Below, piece after piece: positions 21,151 to 30,008 of a stretch of DNA of 64,000 bases (positions are counted from its first letter, which is position 1; each line of letters opens with the position of its first letter). The position numbers were made by a program, and so were the translations under genes. The stretch spans positions 620,001-684,000 of the forward strand of contig NZ_VLNU01000001.1 of assembly GCF_009765165.1 (NCBI RefSeq), given 5' to 3'. The DNA comes from Lysobacter panacisoli (GTDB taxonomy: Bacteria; Pseudomonadota; Gammaproteobacteria; Xanthomonadales; Xanthomonadaceae). Under the pieces are notes generated by a model that searched no databases, had not been told where the DNA came from, and saw nothing but the letters and a program-made list of their open reading frames with translations.

Positions 21151-22529
21151 GCCTGCTGTCCCCTGCCCTCGCCTCCCGACTGCACGCGCTGCTCGGCGAA
21201 GGCTGGCGCACCGATCCCAGCGAACGCCTCGCCTACGCCTACGACAACTCGCGTCGGCACTCGCTGCCGGATGCGGTCGCGCTGCCGGCTACGCGCGAAC
21301 AGGTCGTCGCGCTGGTGCGTGCCTGCCACGACGCGCGCGTGCCGGTGATCGCACGCGGACGCGGCACCAACACCACCGGCGCGGCGGTGCCGGTGGCGGG
21401 CGGCGTGGTGGTGTCATTCGAACGGATGAACCGCATCCTCGACATTCGTCCGGGCGATCGTTGCGCGGTCGTGGAGGCAGGCGTGCTCAATGGCGACCTG
21501 CAGTCCGCGCTGAAGCCGCATGGCCTGTTCTGGCCACCCGACCCGACCAGCGCCGCGTACAGCACGGTCGGTGGCAACCTCGCCTGCAACGCCGGCGGCC
21601 CGCGCGCGGTGAAGTACGGCGCCAGTCGCGACAACGTGCTCGCGCTGACCGCGGTCACCGGCACGGGCGAGCTGATCCATTGCGGCACCGCGACCACCAA
21701 GGGCGCGACCGGATACGACCTGCAACGCCTGCTGGTCGGCAGCGAAGGCACGCTGGCACTGATCGTCGAAGCCAGCCTGCGCCTGACGCCGATGCCGCAG
21801 GCGCGACGCGCATTGCGCGCGCTCTATCGCGACGTGTCCTCCGCGGCGCAGGCAGTCGCGCGGCTGATGGCGCAGCCGGTCACGCCGTCGATGCTCGAAT
21901 TCATGGACGGCGACGCCGTGCGTCTGGCGCGCGACGTCGGCGGTGCGGACCTGCCACCGGAAGCCGGCGCGTTGCTGATGATCGAGGCGGACGGCGACGC
22001 ACAGACGTTGCCGTTCGCGATCGAAGCACTGATGCGCGCCGCCGAAGGCGATGGTCTGGTGTCGCTCGACGACGCCGCCGACGAGGCATCGCGCGAGAAG
22101 CTGTGGGCCGCGCGCAAGGCGCTGTCGCCGTCGCTGCGGACGCTCGCGCCGGGCAAGATCAACGAGGACGTGGTGGTGCCGGTGTCGCGCATCCCGCAAC
22201 TCGTCGATGGCGTGCAGTCGCTGTCGCGCGAATTCGCACTGCCGATCGTGTGCTTCGGCCATGCGGGCAACGGCAACCTGCACGTCAACCTGCTTTACCA
22301 CCCCGAGGACGCTGCCGAGAACGCTCGCGCCCATGCCGCGATGGCGCGCGTGTTCGCACTGGCGCTGTCGCTGGGAGGCACGCTGTCGGGCGAGCACGGC
22401 ATCGGCCTGGCCAAGCGCGAATTCATGCCGCAGGCCATCGATGCGCCGACGCTGGCGATGATGCGCGCGGTCAAGGCCGCGTTCGATCCGGCCGGCATCC
22501 TCAATCCGGGCAAGCTGCTGCCGGACTGA
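21147..22529 (+). CDS. FAD-linked oxidase, GlcD / D-lactate dehydrogenase type
   Basis: 460 residues from the ATG that overlaps the previous stop; longer open reading upstream is ignored. The FAD-binding PCMH domain includes ARGRGTNTTGAAVP and GNLACNAGGPRAVKYG, with GATGYDLQRLLVGSEGTL. The C-terminal oxidase domain has CFGHAGNGNLHVN, EHGIGLAKREFM and DPAGILNPGKLLP. It most likely oxidises a 2-hydroxy acid (D-lactate, glycolate or 2-hydroxyglutarate); the substrate cannot be told from sequence. No GlcE or GlcF partner lies nearby. Confidence 0.9.
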   Translation: MSLLSPALASRLHALLGEGWRTDPSERLAYAYDNSRRHSLPDAVALPATREQVVALVRACHDARVPVIARGRGTNTTGAAVPVAGGVVVSFERMNRILDIRPGDRCAVVEAGVLNGDLQSALKPHGLFWPPDPTSAAYSTVGGNLACNAGGPRAVKYGASRDNVLALTAVTGTGELIHCGTATTKGATGYDLQRLLVGSEGTLALIVEASLRLTPMPQARRALRALYRDVSSAAQAVARLMAQPVTPSMLEFMDGDAVRLARDVGGADLPPEAGALLMIEADGDAQTLPFAIEALMRAAEGDGLVSLDDAADEASREKLWAARKALSPSLRTLAPGKINEDVVVPVSRIPQLVDGVQSLSREFALPIVCFGHAGNGNLHVNLLYHPEDAAENARAHAAMARVFALALSLGGTLSGEHGIGLAKREFMPQAIDAPTLAMMRAVKAAFDPAGILNPGKLLPD

Positions 22530-22535
22530 GCGCGC

Positions 22536-22727
22536 TCAGAGGAACTGGTCGAGCTTCTTCATCACCAGCATCATGCCGACCACCCAGCACAGGATGACCA
22601 GCAGCACTGCGCCCCAGTTGCTGCCAACTACGCCGCGCCGGCGGTTGATGAAGAACATGATCACGAGCAACACGACAGGCACGATGAAAAACAACGTGCC
22701 GACCAGCAATCTCGTGTGCGTATCCAC
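22536..22727 (-). CDS. Small protein with two transmembrane helices
   Basis: 63 residues; two hydrophobic helices (about 7-28 and 38-56) separated by a basic loop INRRRGVVGSN. Such tiny membrane proteins are often annotated as hypothetical; I do not recognise a functional family. It converges with the oxidase gene, with stop codons six bases apart. A GGAGGATT ribosome-binding site precedes the ATG. Confidence 0.65.
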   Translation of the reverse strand: MDTHTRLLVGTLFFIVPVVLLVIMFFINRRRGVVGSNWGAVLLVILCWVVGMMLVMKKLDQFL

Positions 22728-22760
22728 GCGAATCCTCCGTACTCGATGGGTACTGCCGAG

Positions 22761-22792
22761 GGCGGCGATGTCCGTCCTCCCGGACGACCGCC
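22761..22792 (-). terminator. Hairpin downstream of thiL
   Basis: GGCGG and GTCCG pair with CGGAC and CCGCC around a small internal loop, 22 bases past the thiL stop. No T tract follows, so factor-independent termination is only suggested. Confidence 0.4.
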
Positions 22793-22814
22793 GTCGAGCC
22801 GATCTTACGCCGGC

Positions 22815-23792
22815 TCAGGGTCGTTGCGCGAAGTGCTCGAAGCCCGGACGTGCCGGTTGCCATTCGCGGCCGTCGGCATCGATCGCCCGCACCTGCCCGC
22901 CCGCGACGACGCGACCGATGCGCGCCACTGGGGTCGCGGCATCACGCGCGGCGCGTTCGACCCCGTCGCGCGACTGCGGCGACGCGGTGAAGCACAGCTC
23001 GTAGTCGTCGCCACCGGTGGCCTGCAAGGCGCGCCGTGTCGGTTCGTCGAAGGCGATGCGCAGCGCGTCGGATGCGGGCAGGCGATCGACTTCGATCTCG
23101 ATGCCGACGCCGCTTGCACGGCACACGTGCGCCACGTCGGCGAGCAGTCCGTCGGAAACATCGATGCAGGCATGCGCGACGTTGGCGAGCGTTCGACCGA
23201 GCGCGACACGCGGCATCGGGCGGTCCAGCCGCACGCGCAACGTGGCATCGCGCGATGCGCCTTCACGCCATTGCGCCAGCGCACCGGCGGCATCACCGGG
23301 GGTGCCGCTGATCCACACGTCGTCGCCGACGCGCGCCGCATCGCGACGCAACGCGCGGCCGGGTTCGACGAAGCCGTGCACGGTCACGCAGATCGACAGC
23401 GGCCCGCGCGTGGTGTCGCCGCCGACGAGGGTGACATCGTGCTGCGCGGCGAGCGCAAGGAAGCCGTCGAGGAACGCGTCCAGCCATGCCGCGTCGGCCT
23501 GCGGCAACGACAGCGACAACGTGCACCAGGCCGGCTCGGCGCCCATCGCGGCAAGATCGGAGAGGTTCACCGCCAGCGACTTCCAGCCGATGTCGGCGGG
23601 CGCGGTGTCGTCGGGGAAATGCACACCCGTGTTGAGCGTGTCGGTGGCCACGACCAGCTGCTTGCCCGCAGGTACCTGCAGCAGCGCGGCGTCGTCGCCG
23701 ATGCCGAGGATCACGTCGGCGCGCGCGGCAACGCGGGCGCGGATGCGGTCGATCAGATCGAATTCGGCAGCGCCGCGAGGGATGTCGGACAC
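22815..23792 (-). CDS. thiL: Thiamine-monophosphate kinase
   Basis: Phosphorylates thiamine monophosphate to the diphosphate cofactor. It has 325 residues. A GTG start is chosen because GGAGGA lies seven bases upstream and the conserved protein (SDIPRGAAEFDLIDRI) begins there. Motifs: GIGDDAALLQVP, TDTLNTGVHFP, LSDLAAMGAEP, GGDTTRGPLSI and the C-terminal ATGGDDYELCF. The order ribH-nusB-thiL is common in proteobacteria. Confidence 0.95.
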   Translation of the reverse strand: MSDIPRGAAEFDLIDRIRARVAARADVILGIGDDAALLQVPAGKQLVVATDTLNTGVHFPDDTAPADIGWKSLAVNLSDLAAMGAEPAWCTLSLSLPQADAAWLDAFLDGFLALAAQHDVTLVGGDTTRGPLSICVTVHGFVEPGRALRRDAARVGDDVWISGTPGDAAGALAQWREGASRDATLRVRLDRPMPRVALGRTLANVAHACIDVSDGLLADVAHVCRASGVGIEIEVDRLPASDALRIAFDEPTRRALQATGGDDYELCFTASPQSRDGVERAARDAATPVARIGRVVAGGQVRAIDADGREWQPARPGFEHFAQRP

Positions 23793-23830
23793 AGGATCCT
23801 CCGGCGCGCGGGACGCGATGTGCCGCGGGC

Positions 23831-24292
23831 TCAGCGCGGCCGCGGCGCCTTTACTTCCACCGCGCGCCACGCGGCGGCCGCGTGATCGAGCACGCCGTTG
23901 ACGTAGGTGTGGCCGTGCTCTGCGCCGAAGCGCTTCACCGACTCGATCGCCTCGTTGATGACCACGCGGTACGGCACGTCCGGGCGGTGGCGCAGCTCGT
24001 AGGCGGCGATGCGCAGCGCGGCGCGCTCGATCGCATCGACCTGGTCGATGTCGCGGTCGAGGAACGGCTTGAGCGCGTCGTCCAGGTCTTCGCAGTGTTG
24101 TTCGACACCGCGCACCAGGTCCTCGAAGTACTCGAGGTCCGCCTGTTCCTTGGCCTGTTCGTGCGCGAACTGCGCGATCACCTCGCGCGCGGCGGTGCCG
24201 GACATCTGCCAGGCGTAGACGGCCTGCAGCGCGCGACGACGCGCACGCGAGCGGGCGACCGGATCGATTCCATCGGGACGACGACGGTTCAT
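23831..24292 (-). CDS. nusB: Transcription antitermination factor NusB
   Basis: Binds boxA RNA with NusE (S10) to prevent early termination of rRNA transcripts. It has 153 residues; the all-helical core runs from [15 protein letters not shown] to the C-terminal [20 protein letters not shown]. The start is the ATG overlapping the ribH stop as ATGA; the open reading continues upstream but only as a shadow of ribH. A slightly extended N terminus ([14 protein letters not shown]) is basic. Confidence 0.95.
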   Translation of the reverse strand: MNRRRPDGIDPVARSRARRRALQAVYAWQMSGTAAREVIAQFAHEQAKEQADLEYFEDLVRGVEQHCEDLDDALKPFLDRDIDQVDAIERAALRIAAYELRHRPDVPYRVVINEAIESVKRFGAEHGHTYVNGVLDHAAAAWRAVEVKAPRPR

Positions 24293-24756
24293 GGCAGTTG
24301 TTCCAGCAGGTGGCTCATTTCCAATGCGGCCAGCGCCGCCTCCTCGCCCTTGTTGCCGTGGCTGCCGCCAGCGCGGGCCTCGGCATCCTCGTGGCGTTCC
24401 ACCGCGAGCACGCCGTTGGCGACCGGCATGCCGTAATCCAGTGCGACCCGCATCAGGGCCTCGGAACATCCGTCGGCGACCTGTTCGTAATGGCGCGTAT
24501 CGCCGCGTACCACGCATCCCAGCGCGACCACCGCCGCATGGCGGCCCGACTTGGCCAGCTGTGCGGCCACGACCGGGATCTCCCACGCGCCGGGCACCCG
24601 GATCACGTCCACCGCGTCCTCGGCCACGCCGTTGTCGGCGAAGGTCTTGCGGGCGCCGGCGACCAGCGTATCGGTGATGCGCGGGTTCCAGCGGCTGGCG
24701 ATGATCGCGAAGCGCGCGCCCTGGGGGCTGCGCAGGTCGCCTTCGTAGTGGGTCAT
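24289..24756 (-). CDS. ribH: 6,7-dimethyl-8-ribityllumazine synthase
   Basis: Penultimate riboflavin enzyme, condensing the RibB product with the RibD-derived pyrimidine. It has 155 residues; motifs: [21 protein letters not shown], the phosphate-binding [17 protein letters not shown] with catalytic His, and [11 protein letters not shown] where most relatives read GVLT. Overlaps nusB by four bases and is 99 bases from ribB. Confidence 0.96.
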   Translation of the reverse strand: MTHYEGDLRSPQGARFAIIASRWNPRITDTLVAGARKTFADNGVAEDAVDVIRVPGAWEIPVVAAQLAKSGRHAAVVALGCVVRGDTRHYEQVADGCSEALMRVALDYGMPVANGVLAVERHEDAEARAGGSHGNKGEEAALAALEMSHLLEQLP

Positions 24757-24801
24757 GGGGTGTTCTTCATAAGGCCGGGAAGTTTACCCGACGGGCGTCA
24801 T

Positions 24802-24827
24802 GGCCCGGGTAAGCGAAGCGAACCCGG
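24802..24827. repeat. Single copy of a GCCCGGGTAAGCG repeat
   Basis: GGCCCGGGTAAGCGAAGCG followed by AACCCGG, in the ribH-ribB gap. It resembles the arms of the 30-bp inverted repeat at 32339-32423 but lies alone. Confidence 0.6.
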
Positions 24828-24855
24828 AGCCGTGCGGACCCGGGTGCGGAGGTGC

Positions 24856-25968
24856 TCAATGCGGCAGTTCGACGTACTCGACCACTTCCAGCCCGAAGCC
24901 AGCCAGGCCGATCTGCTTGCGCGGCGTGCCGAGCACGCGCAGGCGGCCCAGCCCGAGGTCGGCAAGGATCTGTCCGCCAGCACCGTTCCGGCGCCACTCG
25001 GCCAGGGCATGGGCGCGGGCCGACGGCGTTTCGTCCGGGTGCTGGGGCGCGCGGATCCGCGCCAGCAGGGCATCGGCATCGGCGTGGTCGGCCAGCAGGA
25101 CCAGCGCACCACGATCCTCCGCGGCGATCATCCGAAGCACGTCGCCGACCGCGGGGCCGAAATCCGGGCGTCGCCAGTGCAGCGCGTCGGCCAGCGGGTT
25201 CTGCACGTGCACGCGCACCAGCGTCGGCGTGGCCGGATCGGCGTCGCCACGGCGCAGGGCGAAATGCAGCGCGTGGCTGAGTCGATCGCGGTAGGTGAAG
25301 AGCCGGAACGGGCCGTGCTCGGTCTGGATCTCGCGCTCGTCGACGCGCTCGACCGTGTGCTCGGTGGCGAGGCGGTAGCGGATGAGTTCCTCGATCGAGC
25401 CGATCTTGAGTCCGTGCTCGGCGGCGAACGCCTCCAGCTCCGGGCGGCGCGCCATGCTGCCGTCGGGATTGAGGATCTCCACCAGCACGCCGGCTGGCTC
25501 CAGCCCGGCGAGCAGCGCCAGGTCGGAAGCGGCTTCCGTATGGCCGGCACGGTTGAGCACGCCACCGGGCTGCGCCTGCAACGGGAAGATATGGCCGGGC
25601 TGCGAGAGGTCGCTCGCCGCCGCATCCGGGCGCACGGCGGTGCGCACGGTATGCGCGCGGTCGTAGGCACTGATGCCGGTGGTGACGCCCTCGGCGGCCT
25701 CGATGCTCACGGTGAAGTTGGTATGGTGCGGCGACGTGTTGTCGCGCACCATCGGCGGCAATCCGAGCTGGCGGCACCGTTCGCGCGTGAGCGACAGGCA
25801 CACCAGGCCGCGCGCGTGCGTGACCATGAAGTTGATGTCCTGCGGACGCACGAGTTCTGCGGCCATGATCAGGTCGCCTTCGTTCTCGCGGTCTTCGTCG
25901 TCGACGATCACGACCATGCGGCCGTTGCGGATTTCTTCCAGCAGTTCGGGGATCGGGCTGAAGGGCAT
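24856..25968 (-). CDS. ribB: 3,4-dihydroxy-2-butanone-4-phosphate synthase with degenerate GTP cyclohydrolase II domain
   Basis: Makes the four-carbon riboflavin precursor from ribulose 5-phosphate. It has 370 residues. The N-terminal RibB domain is intact: DDEDRENEGD at 23-32, RGLVCLSLT, DRAHTVRTAV, PGHIFPLQA and HTEAASDL. The C-terminal half has the RibA length and fold-like pattern (FRLFTYRD, ILADLGL) but lacks all three zinc-binding cysteines and the catalytic region of GTP cyclohydrolase II. It is therefore RibB joined to a RibA-like domain without expected activity, and a true ribA should exist elsewhere. Confidence 0.93.
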   Translation of the reverse strand: MPFSPIPELLEEIRNGRMVVIVDDEDRENEGDLIMAAELVRPQDINFMVTHARGLVCLSLTRERCRQLGLPPMVRDNTSPHHTNFTVSIEAAEGVTTGISAYDRAHTVRTAVRPDAAASDLSQPGHIFPLQAQPGGVLNRAGHTEAASDLALLAGLEPAGVLVEILNPDGSMARRPELEAFAAEHGLKIGSIEELIRYRLATEHTVERVDEREIQTEHGPFRLFTYRDRLSHALHFALRRGDADPATPTLVRVHVQNPLADALHWRRPDFGPAVGDVLRMIAAEDRGALVLLADHADADALLARIRAPQHPDETPSARAHALAEWRRNGAGGQILADLGLGRLRVLGTPRKQIGLAGFGLEVVEYVELPH

Positions 25969-25991
25969 TGCGGTGGTCCGTGTCAGTGCGG

Positions 25992-26588
25992 TCAGGCGCG
26001 ACCGGCGAGCAGGCGCTCGACGTAACGCGCGACGAGGTCGATCTCGAGGTTCACGGCATCGCCGACGCGCGTGTCGGCGAAGCGCGTGTTCGCGACGGTG
26101 TGCGGGATCAGTGCCACTTCGAAGCCGGCGTCATCGACTTCGTTGACGGTGAGGCTGACGCCGTCGACGCAGATCGATCCCTTCTTGGCGACGTAGCGCA
26201 GCAGTGACGCGGGCGCGGAAAAACGCCAGCGCTGGGCGCGTGCATCGGGGACGATGCCTTCGACGCGGCCGAGGCCATCGACGTGGCCGCTGACCAGATG
26301 CCCACCGAGGCGGTCGGTCGGACGCATCGCGCGCTCCAGGTTCACCGCGTCGCCCGGCTGCAACGCGCCGAGCGTGGTGAGCGAGAGGGTCTCGTTGGAG
26401 GCGTCGGCGGCGAAGCTCGTCGCGTCGAACGCGACCACCGTGAGGCACACGCCGTTGACGGCGATGCTCTCGCCCATCTGCACCGCGTCGAACGGCAGCG
26501 AGCCGACCTCGACGGTCAGGCGCACGTCGCCGCCGCGGCGCTCGGTGGTGGCGAGGCGGCCGACGCCTTCGATGATTCCGGTGAACAT
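25992..26588 (-). CDS. ribE: Riboflavin synthase alpha chain
   Basis: Dismutates two lumazines to riboflavin. It has 198 residues starting at the typical MFTGIIEGVGRL, preceded by GCGGAG. Two tandem lumazine-binding barrels are seen, with SIAVNGVCLTVV in the first and SICVDGVSLTVNEV in the second, and the linker GGHLVSGHVDG. First gene downstream of the FMN riboswitch; 23 bases separate it from ribB. Confidence 0.96.
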   Translation of the reverse strand: MFTGIIEGVGRLATTERRGGDVRLTVEVGSLPFDAVQMGESIAVNGVCLTVVAFDATSFAADASNETLSLTTLGALQPGDAVNLERAMRPTDRLGGHLVSGHVDGLGRVEGIVPDARAQRWRFSAPASLLRYVAKKGSICVDGVSLTVNEVDDAGFEVALIPHTVANTRFADTRVGDAVNLEIDLVARYVERLLAGRA

Positions 26589-26642
26589 CAGCGCGCGCTC
26601 CGCCGCGACGGGCACGCGGAGAACAGGGCCTTTCTTGAGATT

Positions 26643-26662
26643 CCCGCACATGGATGTGCGGG
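26643..26662 (-). promoter_or_regulatory. Hairpin between the FMN riboswitch and ribE
   Basis: CCCGCACAT and its exact complement form a 9-bp stem with a two-base gap, about 55 bases upstream of ribE and 107 bases past the aptamer. Not followed by a T run. It may be part of the expression platform, but its pairing partners cannot be fixed by eye. Confidence 0.45.
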
Positions 26663-26769
26663 CTGTTGCGGAGGGATCTGCATGTGAAACGTTTCCCGCA
26701 TCCAAAGAACGAATGAGCGAAACGCCTCAAGGCATGAGGCAGGCCCACGGCGCGAGGCCGTGTGCGGCT

Positions 26770-26943
26770 GTCTTCTTTCATCCGGACTTTCCGGAATCCG
26801 CGCGATTGCACGGGTTCCGACCGTCGGCTCCGGCATTGGACCGGATCTGCTGACCTGCACCGTGGGGCGCAGCGCTCGCGGGCTCGCACGCCGGACCAGC
26901 CGTGCCTACCGCCGGTGGGGAATTCCACCCCGCCCTGAAGACG
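26770..26943 (-). promoter_or_regulatory. FMN riboswitch (RFN element)
   Basis: Senses flavin mononucleotide in the leader of the rib genes. On the minus strand: GTCTTCAGGGCGGGG, GGAATTCCCCACCGGCGGTA, GCGAGCCCGCGAGC, GCAGATCCGGTCC, TGCCGGAGCCGACGGT, and GTCCGGATGAAAGAAGAC. First and last segments pair as helix P1. All conserved loop blocks are recognisable. It controls ribE and probably ribB, ribH, nusB and thiL; the long 181-nt gap to ribE holds the expression platform. ribD lies upstream and is not covered. Confidence 0.95.
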
Positions 26944-27029
26944 TCGTGTTGTGGTTGCCGGCGAACCGGCGCGGGAATTCTAGCATCCGGGTCCGGGCCG
27001 ACCGGCCGGATGGACTGTTCCATGCCTGG

Positions 27030-27044
27030 CCCCGGAGGCCGGGG
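27030..27044 (-). terminator. Possible terminator hairpin after the methyltransferase
   Basis: CCCCGG and CCGGGG around a three-base loop, ten bases past the stop codon, before the riboswitch. No T tract is seen. Confidence 0.3.
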
Positions 27045-27053
27045 GAACAGCCC

Positions 27054-27818
27054 TCAGGGCTTGCGGCGCAGGTGCAGGAACAGCGGCCACTGGATCGTGC
27101 GGGCCTCGTCCGGATCGCCCCAGGCCGCGGCCAGCGCGGGCGCATAGTGCGCGACCGGGTCCACGCCCGTGTCGGCAGCGCAGCGCGCGACCGCCGACAT
27201 GCTCGACAGGTAGCGCAGGAAATGCGCCAGCGACCACTCCATCTCCAGCCACATGGACGGCACCGGCAGCGCCGGGAACGGCCAGTCGTAGCCGGCGTAA
27301 CGGGCGTCGATCTGCGCGCGCTCCGGCGGCCAGTACGGATCGATGCGGACGCGGAATTCCTCCACCACCTCGACCATCCCTTCCGGGGCGAGGAAATCCG
27401 CATAGCCCCACGCCGCCAGCACACCACCGGGCGTGAGCACGCGTGCGCATTCGGCGAAGAAGCGCGCGCGATCGAACCAGTGCAGCGCCTGCGCCACGGC
27501 CACGAGTTGCACGCTCGCACCGGCGAGTGCGGTGCGCTCGGCCGGTTCGACCACGAGCGCGACCTTGGCGTCGTCGCGGTCCGCAGCCCAGTGCCGGGCC
27601 AGCTGCTGCGCGCTCGGCTCGGTCGCATGGACGTGGGCGAAGCGCGCCGCGAGTCCGCGCGTGGCCTGGCCGCTGCCGCAACCGGGTTCCCACACGCGCG
27701 CCGTCGCGGGCACGACCGCGGCGATCGCGTCGAACAGTGCGTGGGGATATTCCGGCCGCGCCTGCGCGTAGGCCTCGGCCATGCCGGAGAAGTGATCCTT
27801 GAAGTTCGAGCCGCTCAT
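27054..27818 (-). CDS. Class I SAM-dependent methyltransferase
   Basis: 254 residues. The SAM-binding motif I is VWEPGCGSGQATRGLA (about residue 41), preceded by the family-typical start FSGMAEAYAQARPEYP, and motif II/III follows as AVAQALHWFDRARFF and LTPGGVLAAWGY. These resemble small-molecule methyltransferases of the Methyltransf_11 type (ubiquinone- or trans-aconitate-methylase-like). The substrate is unknown. It lies ten bases after ribD, so it is probably co-transcribed with ribD. Confidence 0.85.
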   Translation of the reverse strand: MSGSNFKDHFSGMAEAYAQARPEYPHALFDAIAAVVPATARVWEPGCGSGQATRGLAARFAHVHATEPSAQQLARHWAADRDDAKVALVVEPAERTALAGASVQLVAVAQALHWFDRARFFAECARVLTPGGVLAAWGYADFLAPEGMVEVVEEFRVRIDPYWPPERAQIDARYAGYDWPFPALPVPSMWLEMEWSLAHFLRYLSSMSAVARCAADTGVDPVAHYAPALAAAWGDPDEARTIQWPLFLHLRRKP

Positions 27819-27828
27819 GGGCGCGCCC

Positions 27829-28926
27829 TCACGCGTTGGATTCGGGTCTCAGCAGCAGGCGGACGTCCTGGCCCAGGTAGCGCGATTCGACGATCGACAT
27901 GCGCAACTTCTGCGCCATCGTGTCGATCGACAGTCCGTCGAACATCGGCCGCGCACGTTCGCCCAGCAAGACCGGCGCGACGTACAGCAGTACCTCGTCG
28001 ACCAGTCCCGCGCCGAGGAACGCACCGGCGAGCGTCGCGCCGGCTTCGAGCTGGATCTCGTTGACGCCGCGTTCGGCGAGCAGGCGCAGCACCGCATCGA
28101 GATCGAAGCGGCCTTCGCGCACCGGCACCGACGCCAGCTGCGCCTGGATACCGCGCGGCGGCTTCGCGTCGGGCGCATGGATGTAGAGCGTGGGCGCGTC
28201 GCCCTCGCGCACGCGGCCGCGCGCAACGGTGGCCAGGCCCGGATCGAGCACCACGCGCAGCGGCGCCACGAACGGCGTGTCGTCGCCCAGTCGCACGGTG
28301 AGCTGCGGATCGTCGGCGAGCACGGTGCCCGCACCGGTGACGATCGCGCCGGAGCGCGCGCGCCAGTGCTGCACGTCCATGCGCGACGCCTCGCCGCTGA
28401 TCCACTTTGATTCGCCGTTGGCGAGCGCGCTGCGTCCGTCGAGGCTGGTCGCCAGCTTCACCCGCAGCCACGGGCGCCCGCGCTGCACGCGCGACAGGAA
28501 ACCGCGGTTGAGCACGCGTGCCTGCGTTTCCATCAAACCCGATTCGACCGTGATGCCGGCAGCGCGCAGTCTCTCGAAACCGGCACCGTCGACCTGCGGG
28601 AACGGATCGCGCATCGCCGCGACCACGCGCGACACGCCGGCCGCGATCAGCGCATCCGCGCACGGACCGGTGCGGCCGGTATGCGCGCACGGTTCCAGCG
28701 TGACGTATGCGGTCGCGCCCTTCGCGCGTTCGCCCGCGGCGCGCAGTGCGAACACTTCCGCGTGCGGCTCACCCGCGCGCTGGTGCCAGCCTTCGCCGAC
28801 GATCTCCTCGCCGTGCGCGATGACGCTGCCGACCATCGGATTGGGCTTGGTGGTGTACAGGCCGCGCTCGGCCAGGCGCAGCGCGTGCGCCATCATTGCG
28901 TGGTCGGTGGCGGTGAAAGCGGTCAT
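27829..28926 (-). CDS. ribD: Bifunctional riboflavin deaminase/reductase RibD
   Basis: Deaminates the pyrimidine from GTP cyclohydrolase II and then reduces its ribose. It has 365 residues. The deaminase domain has zinc ligands in HAEVFAL (His55) and PCAHTGRTGPC (Cys80, Cys89), with catalytic Glu57. The reductase domain begins near RPWLRVKLATSLDGRSA and contains ISGEASR and VTGAGTVLADDP. Five bases from nrdR and ten from the methyltransferase, so one operon is likely. Confidence 0.97.
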   Translation of the reverse strand: MTAFTATDHAMMAHALRLAERGLYTTKPNPMVGSVIAHGEEIVGEGWHQRAGEPHAEVFALRAAGERAKGATAYVTLEPCAHTGRTGPCADALIAAGVSRVVAAMRDPFPQVDGAGFERLRAAGITVESGLMETQARVLNRGFLSRVQRGRPWLRVKLATSLDGRSALANGESKWISGEASRMDVQHWRARSGAIVTGAGTVLADDPQLTVRLGDDTPFVAPLRVVLDPGLATVARGRVREGDAPTLYIHAPDAKPPRGIQAQLASVPVREGRFDLDAVLRLLAERGVNEIQLEAGATLAGAFLGAGLVDEVLLYVAPVLLGERARPMFDGLSIDTMAQKLRMSIVESRYLGQDVRLLLRPESNA

Positions 28927-28931
28927 CGGCT

Positions 28932-29453
28932 TCAGCGTTTCCGGTTGCGCGGCGCGGGCTCAGGCTCGCCGTCGAGCAGCGGCAGCTGGCCTTCGCCGGA
29001 GCTGTCGCTTTCCAGGCGATCGAGTTCCTCGCGGAAATCGGCCACGTCCTGGAACGCACGGTAGACCGAGGCGAAGCGCACGTAGGCGACGTGGTCGAGC
29101 TTGCGCAGCTCGGCCATGACGAAATCGCCGACGCGGCGCGAGGGCAGTTCGCGCTCGGCGGTCATGCGCAGGTGGTGGACGACGGCGCGCACCGAGGTTT
29201 CGATCTGCTCCTCCGACACCGGCCGCTTCTGCAGTGCGCGGTCGAAGCTGGCGCGCAGCTTGCGTGCGTCGAATGCTTCGCGACGACCGTCGCTCTTGAT
29301 GATCAGCGGCAGCTTGAGTTCGATGGTTTCCAGCGTGGAAAAGCGCTCGCCGCAGGCCTCGCACACGCGGCGGCGGCGGATCGTGGCGCCGTCGTCGGAC
29401 ACGCGCGAATCGATCACGCGGGTGTCGTTGTGCTGGCAGAACGGACAATGCAT
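28932..29453 (-). CDS. nrdR: Transcriptional repressor NrdR
   Basis: ATP/dATP-sensing repressor of ribonucleotide reductase genes. It has 173 residues; the zinc ribbon has CPFC at 3-6 and CEAC at 31-34, followed by the ATP-cone domain ([16 protein letters not shown] onward). The C-terminal acidic and basic tail ([10 protein letters not shown] to the end) is longer than the typical 150 residues. Adjacent to ribD, a widespread arrangement. Confidence 0.96.
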   Translation of the reverse strand: MHCPFCQHNDTRVIDSRVSDDGATIRRRRVCEACGERFSTLETIELKLPLIIKSDGRREAFDARKLRASFDRALQKRPVSEEQIETSVRAVVHHLRMTAERELPSRRVGDFVMAELRKLDHVAYVRFASVYRAFQDVADFREELDRLESDSSGEGQLPLLDGEPEPAPRNRKR

Positions 29454-29489
29454 GGTTCGCCTCTCAGCCTGCCCGTTGTCGGGCCGGGA

Positions 29490-30005
29490 TCAACGCAGGG
29501 AGTAATCCAGCGGCACGAAGAACGCGATGCGCGTCGGCACGCCGGCGCAGGTCATCGGGGAAAAACGGATGCGCTCGACGGTCTCGACCGCGGCCTCGCC
29601 GAACGAGGCATCGGTCGCACACACCGCCTTCACCGTGTCGATCCCGCCGCGTTCGTCCAGCCGCACCAGCACGTGCGCCGATCCGTTGGCGAGCGTCGAC
29701 ACAGGCGAATTGCCGTGCGACGGAAGTTCCAGCTTGCCGGGTCCGTCGCAGCCTTCCGGCGGCTCCTGCCAGTCGTGGACCAGTCCTTCGACTTCCTCGG
29801 CCGAGAGCATCTGCACCGATCCCACCGTGCATGCACGGCTGGACTGGTCGAAGCGCGCGCCCAGCGCCAGCGCCGGATTGGCGGGCGTGGAGCTGAGCAC
29901 GCGGACCTGTTCCGGCGCGTCGGCCGCGCGCGATGGCGCGACCGAGCACGATGTCACCAGCCACGTGGTCGCGACGAGCGCGACGGCGCGATACGGCATG
30001 CGCAT
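29490..30005 (-). CDS. Lipoprotein with TonB C-terminal-like domain
   Basis: 171 residues. Signal peptide with lipobox-like LVTSC, cysteine 20. The C-terminal region (VLVRLDERGGIDTVKAVCATDASFGEAAVETVERIRFSP) has the pattern of TonB-type energy-transduction domains, including the paired cysteines near 129 and 154. The middle contains GCDGPGKLELP. No ExbB/ExbD or TonB partner is adjacent. Only three bases lie between this start and the glyA stop. Confidence 0.7.
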   Translation of the reverse strand: MRMPYRAVALVATTWLVTSCSVAPSRAADAPEQVRVLSSTPANPALALGARFDQSSRACTVGSVQMLSAEEVEGLVHDWQEPPEGCDGPGKLELPSHGNSPVSTLANGSAHVLVRLDERGGIDTVKAVCATDASFGEAAVETVERIRFSPMTCAGVPTRIAFFVPLDYSLR

Positions 30006-30008
30006 CGA

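Noticed and set aside
24856..25420. Active GTP cyclohydrolase II (RibA) domain
   Set aside because: The zinc cysteines and catalytic residues are missing.
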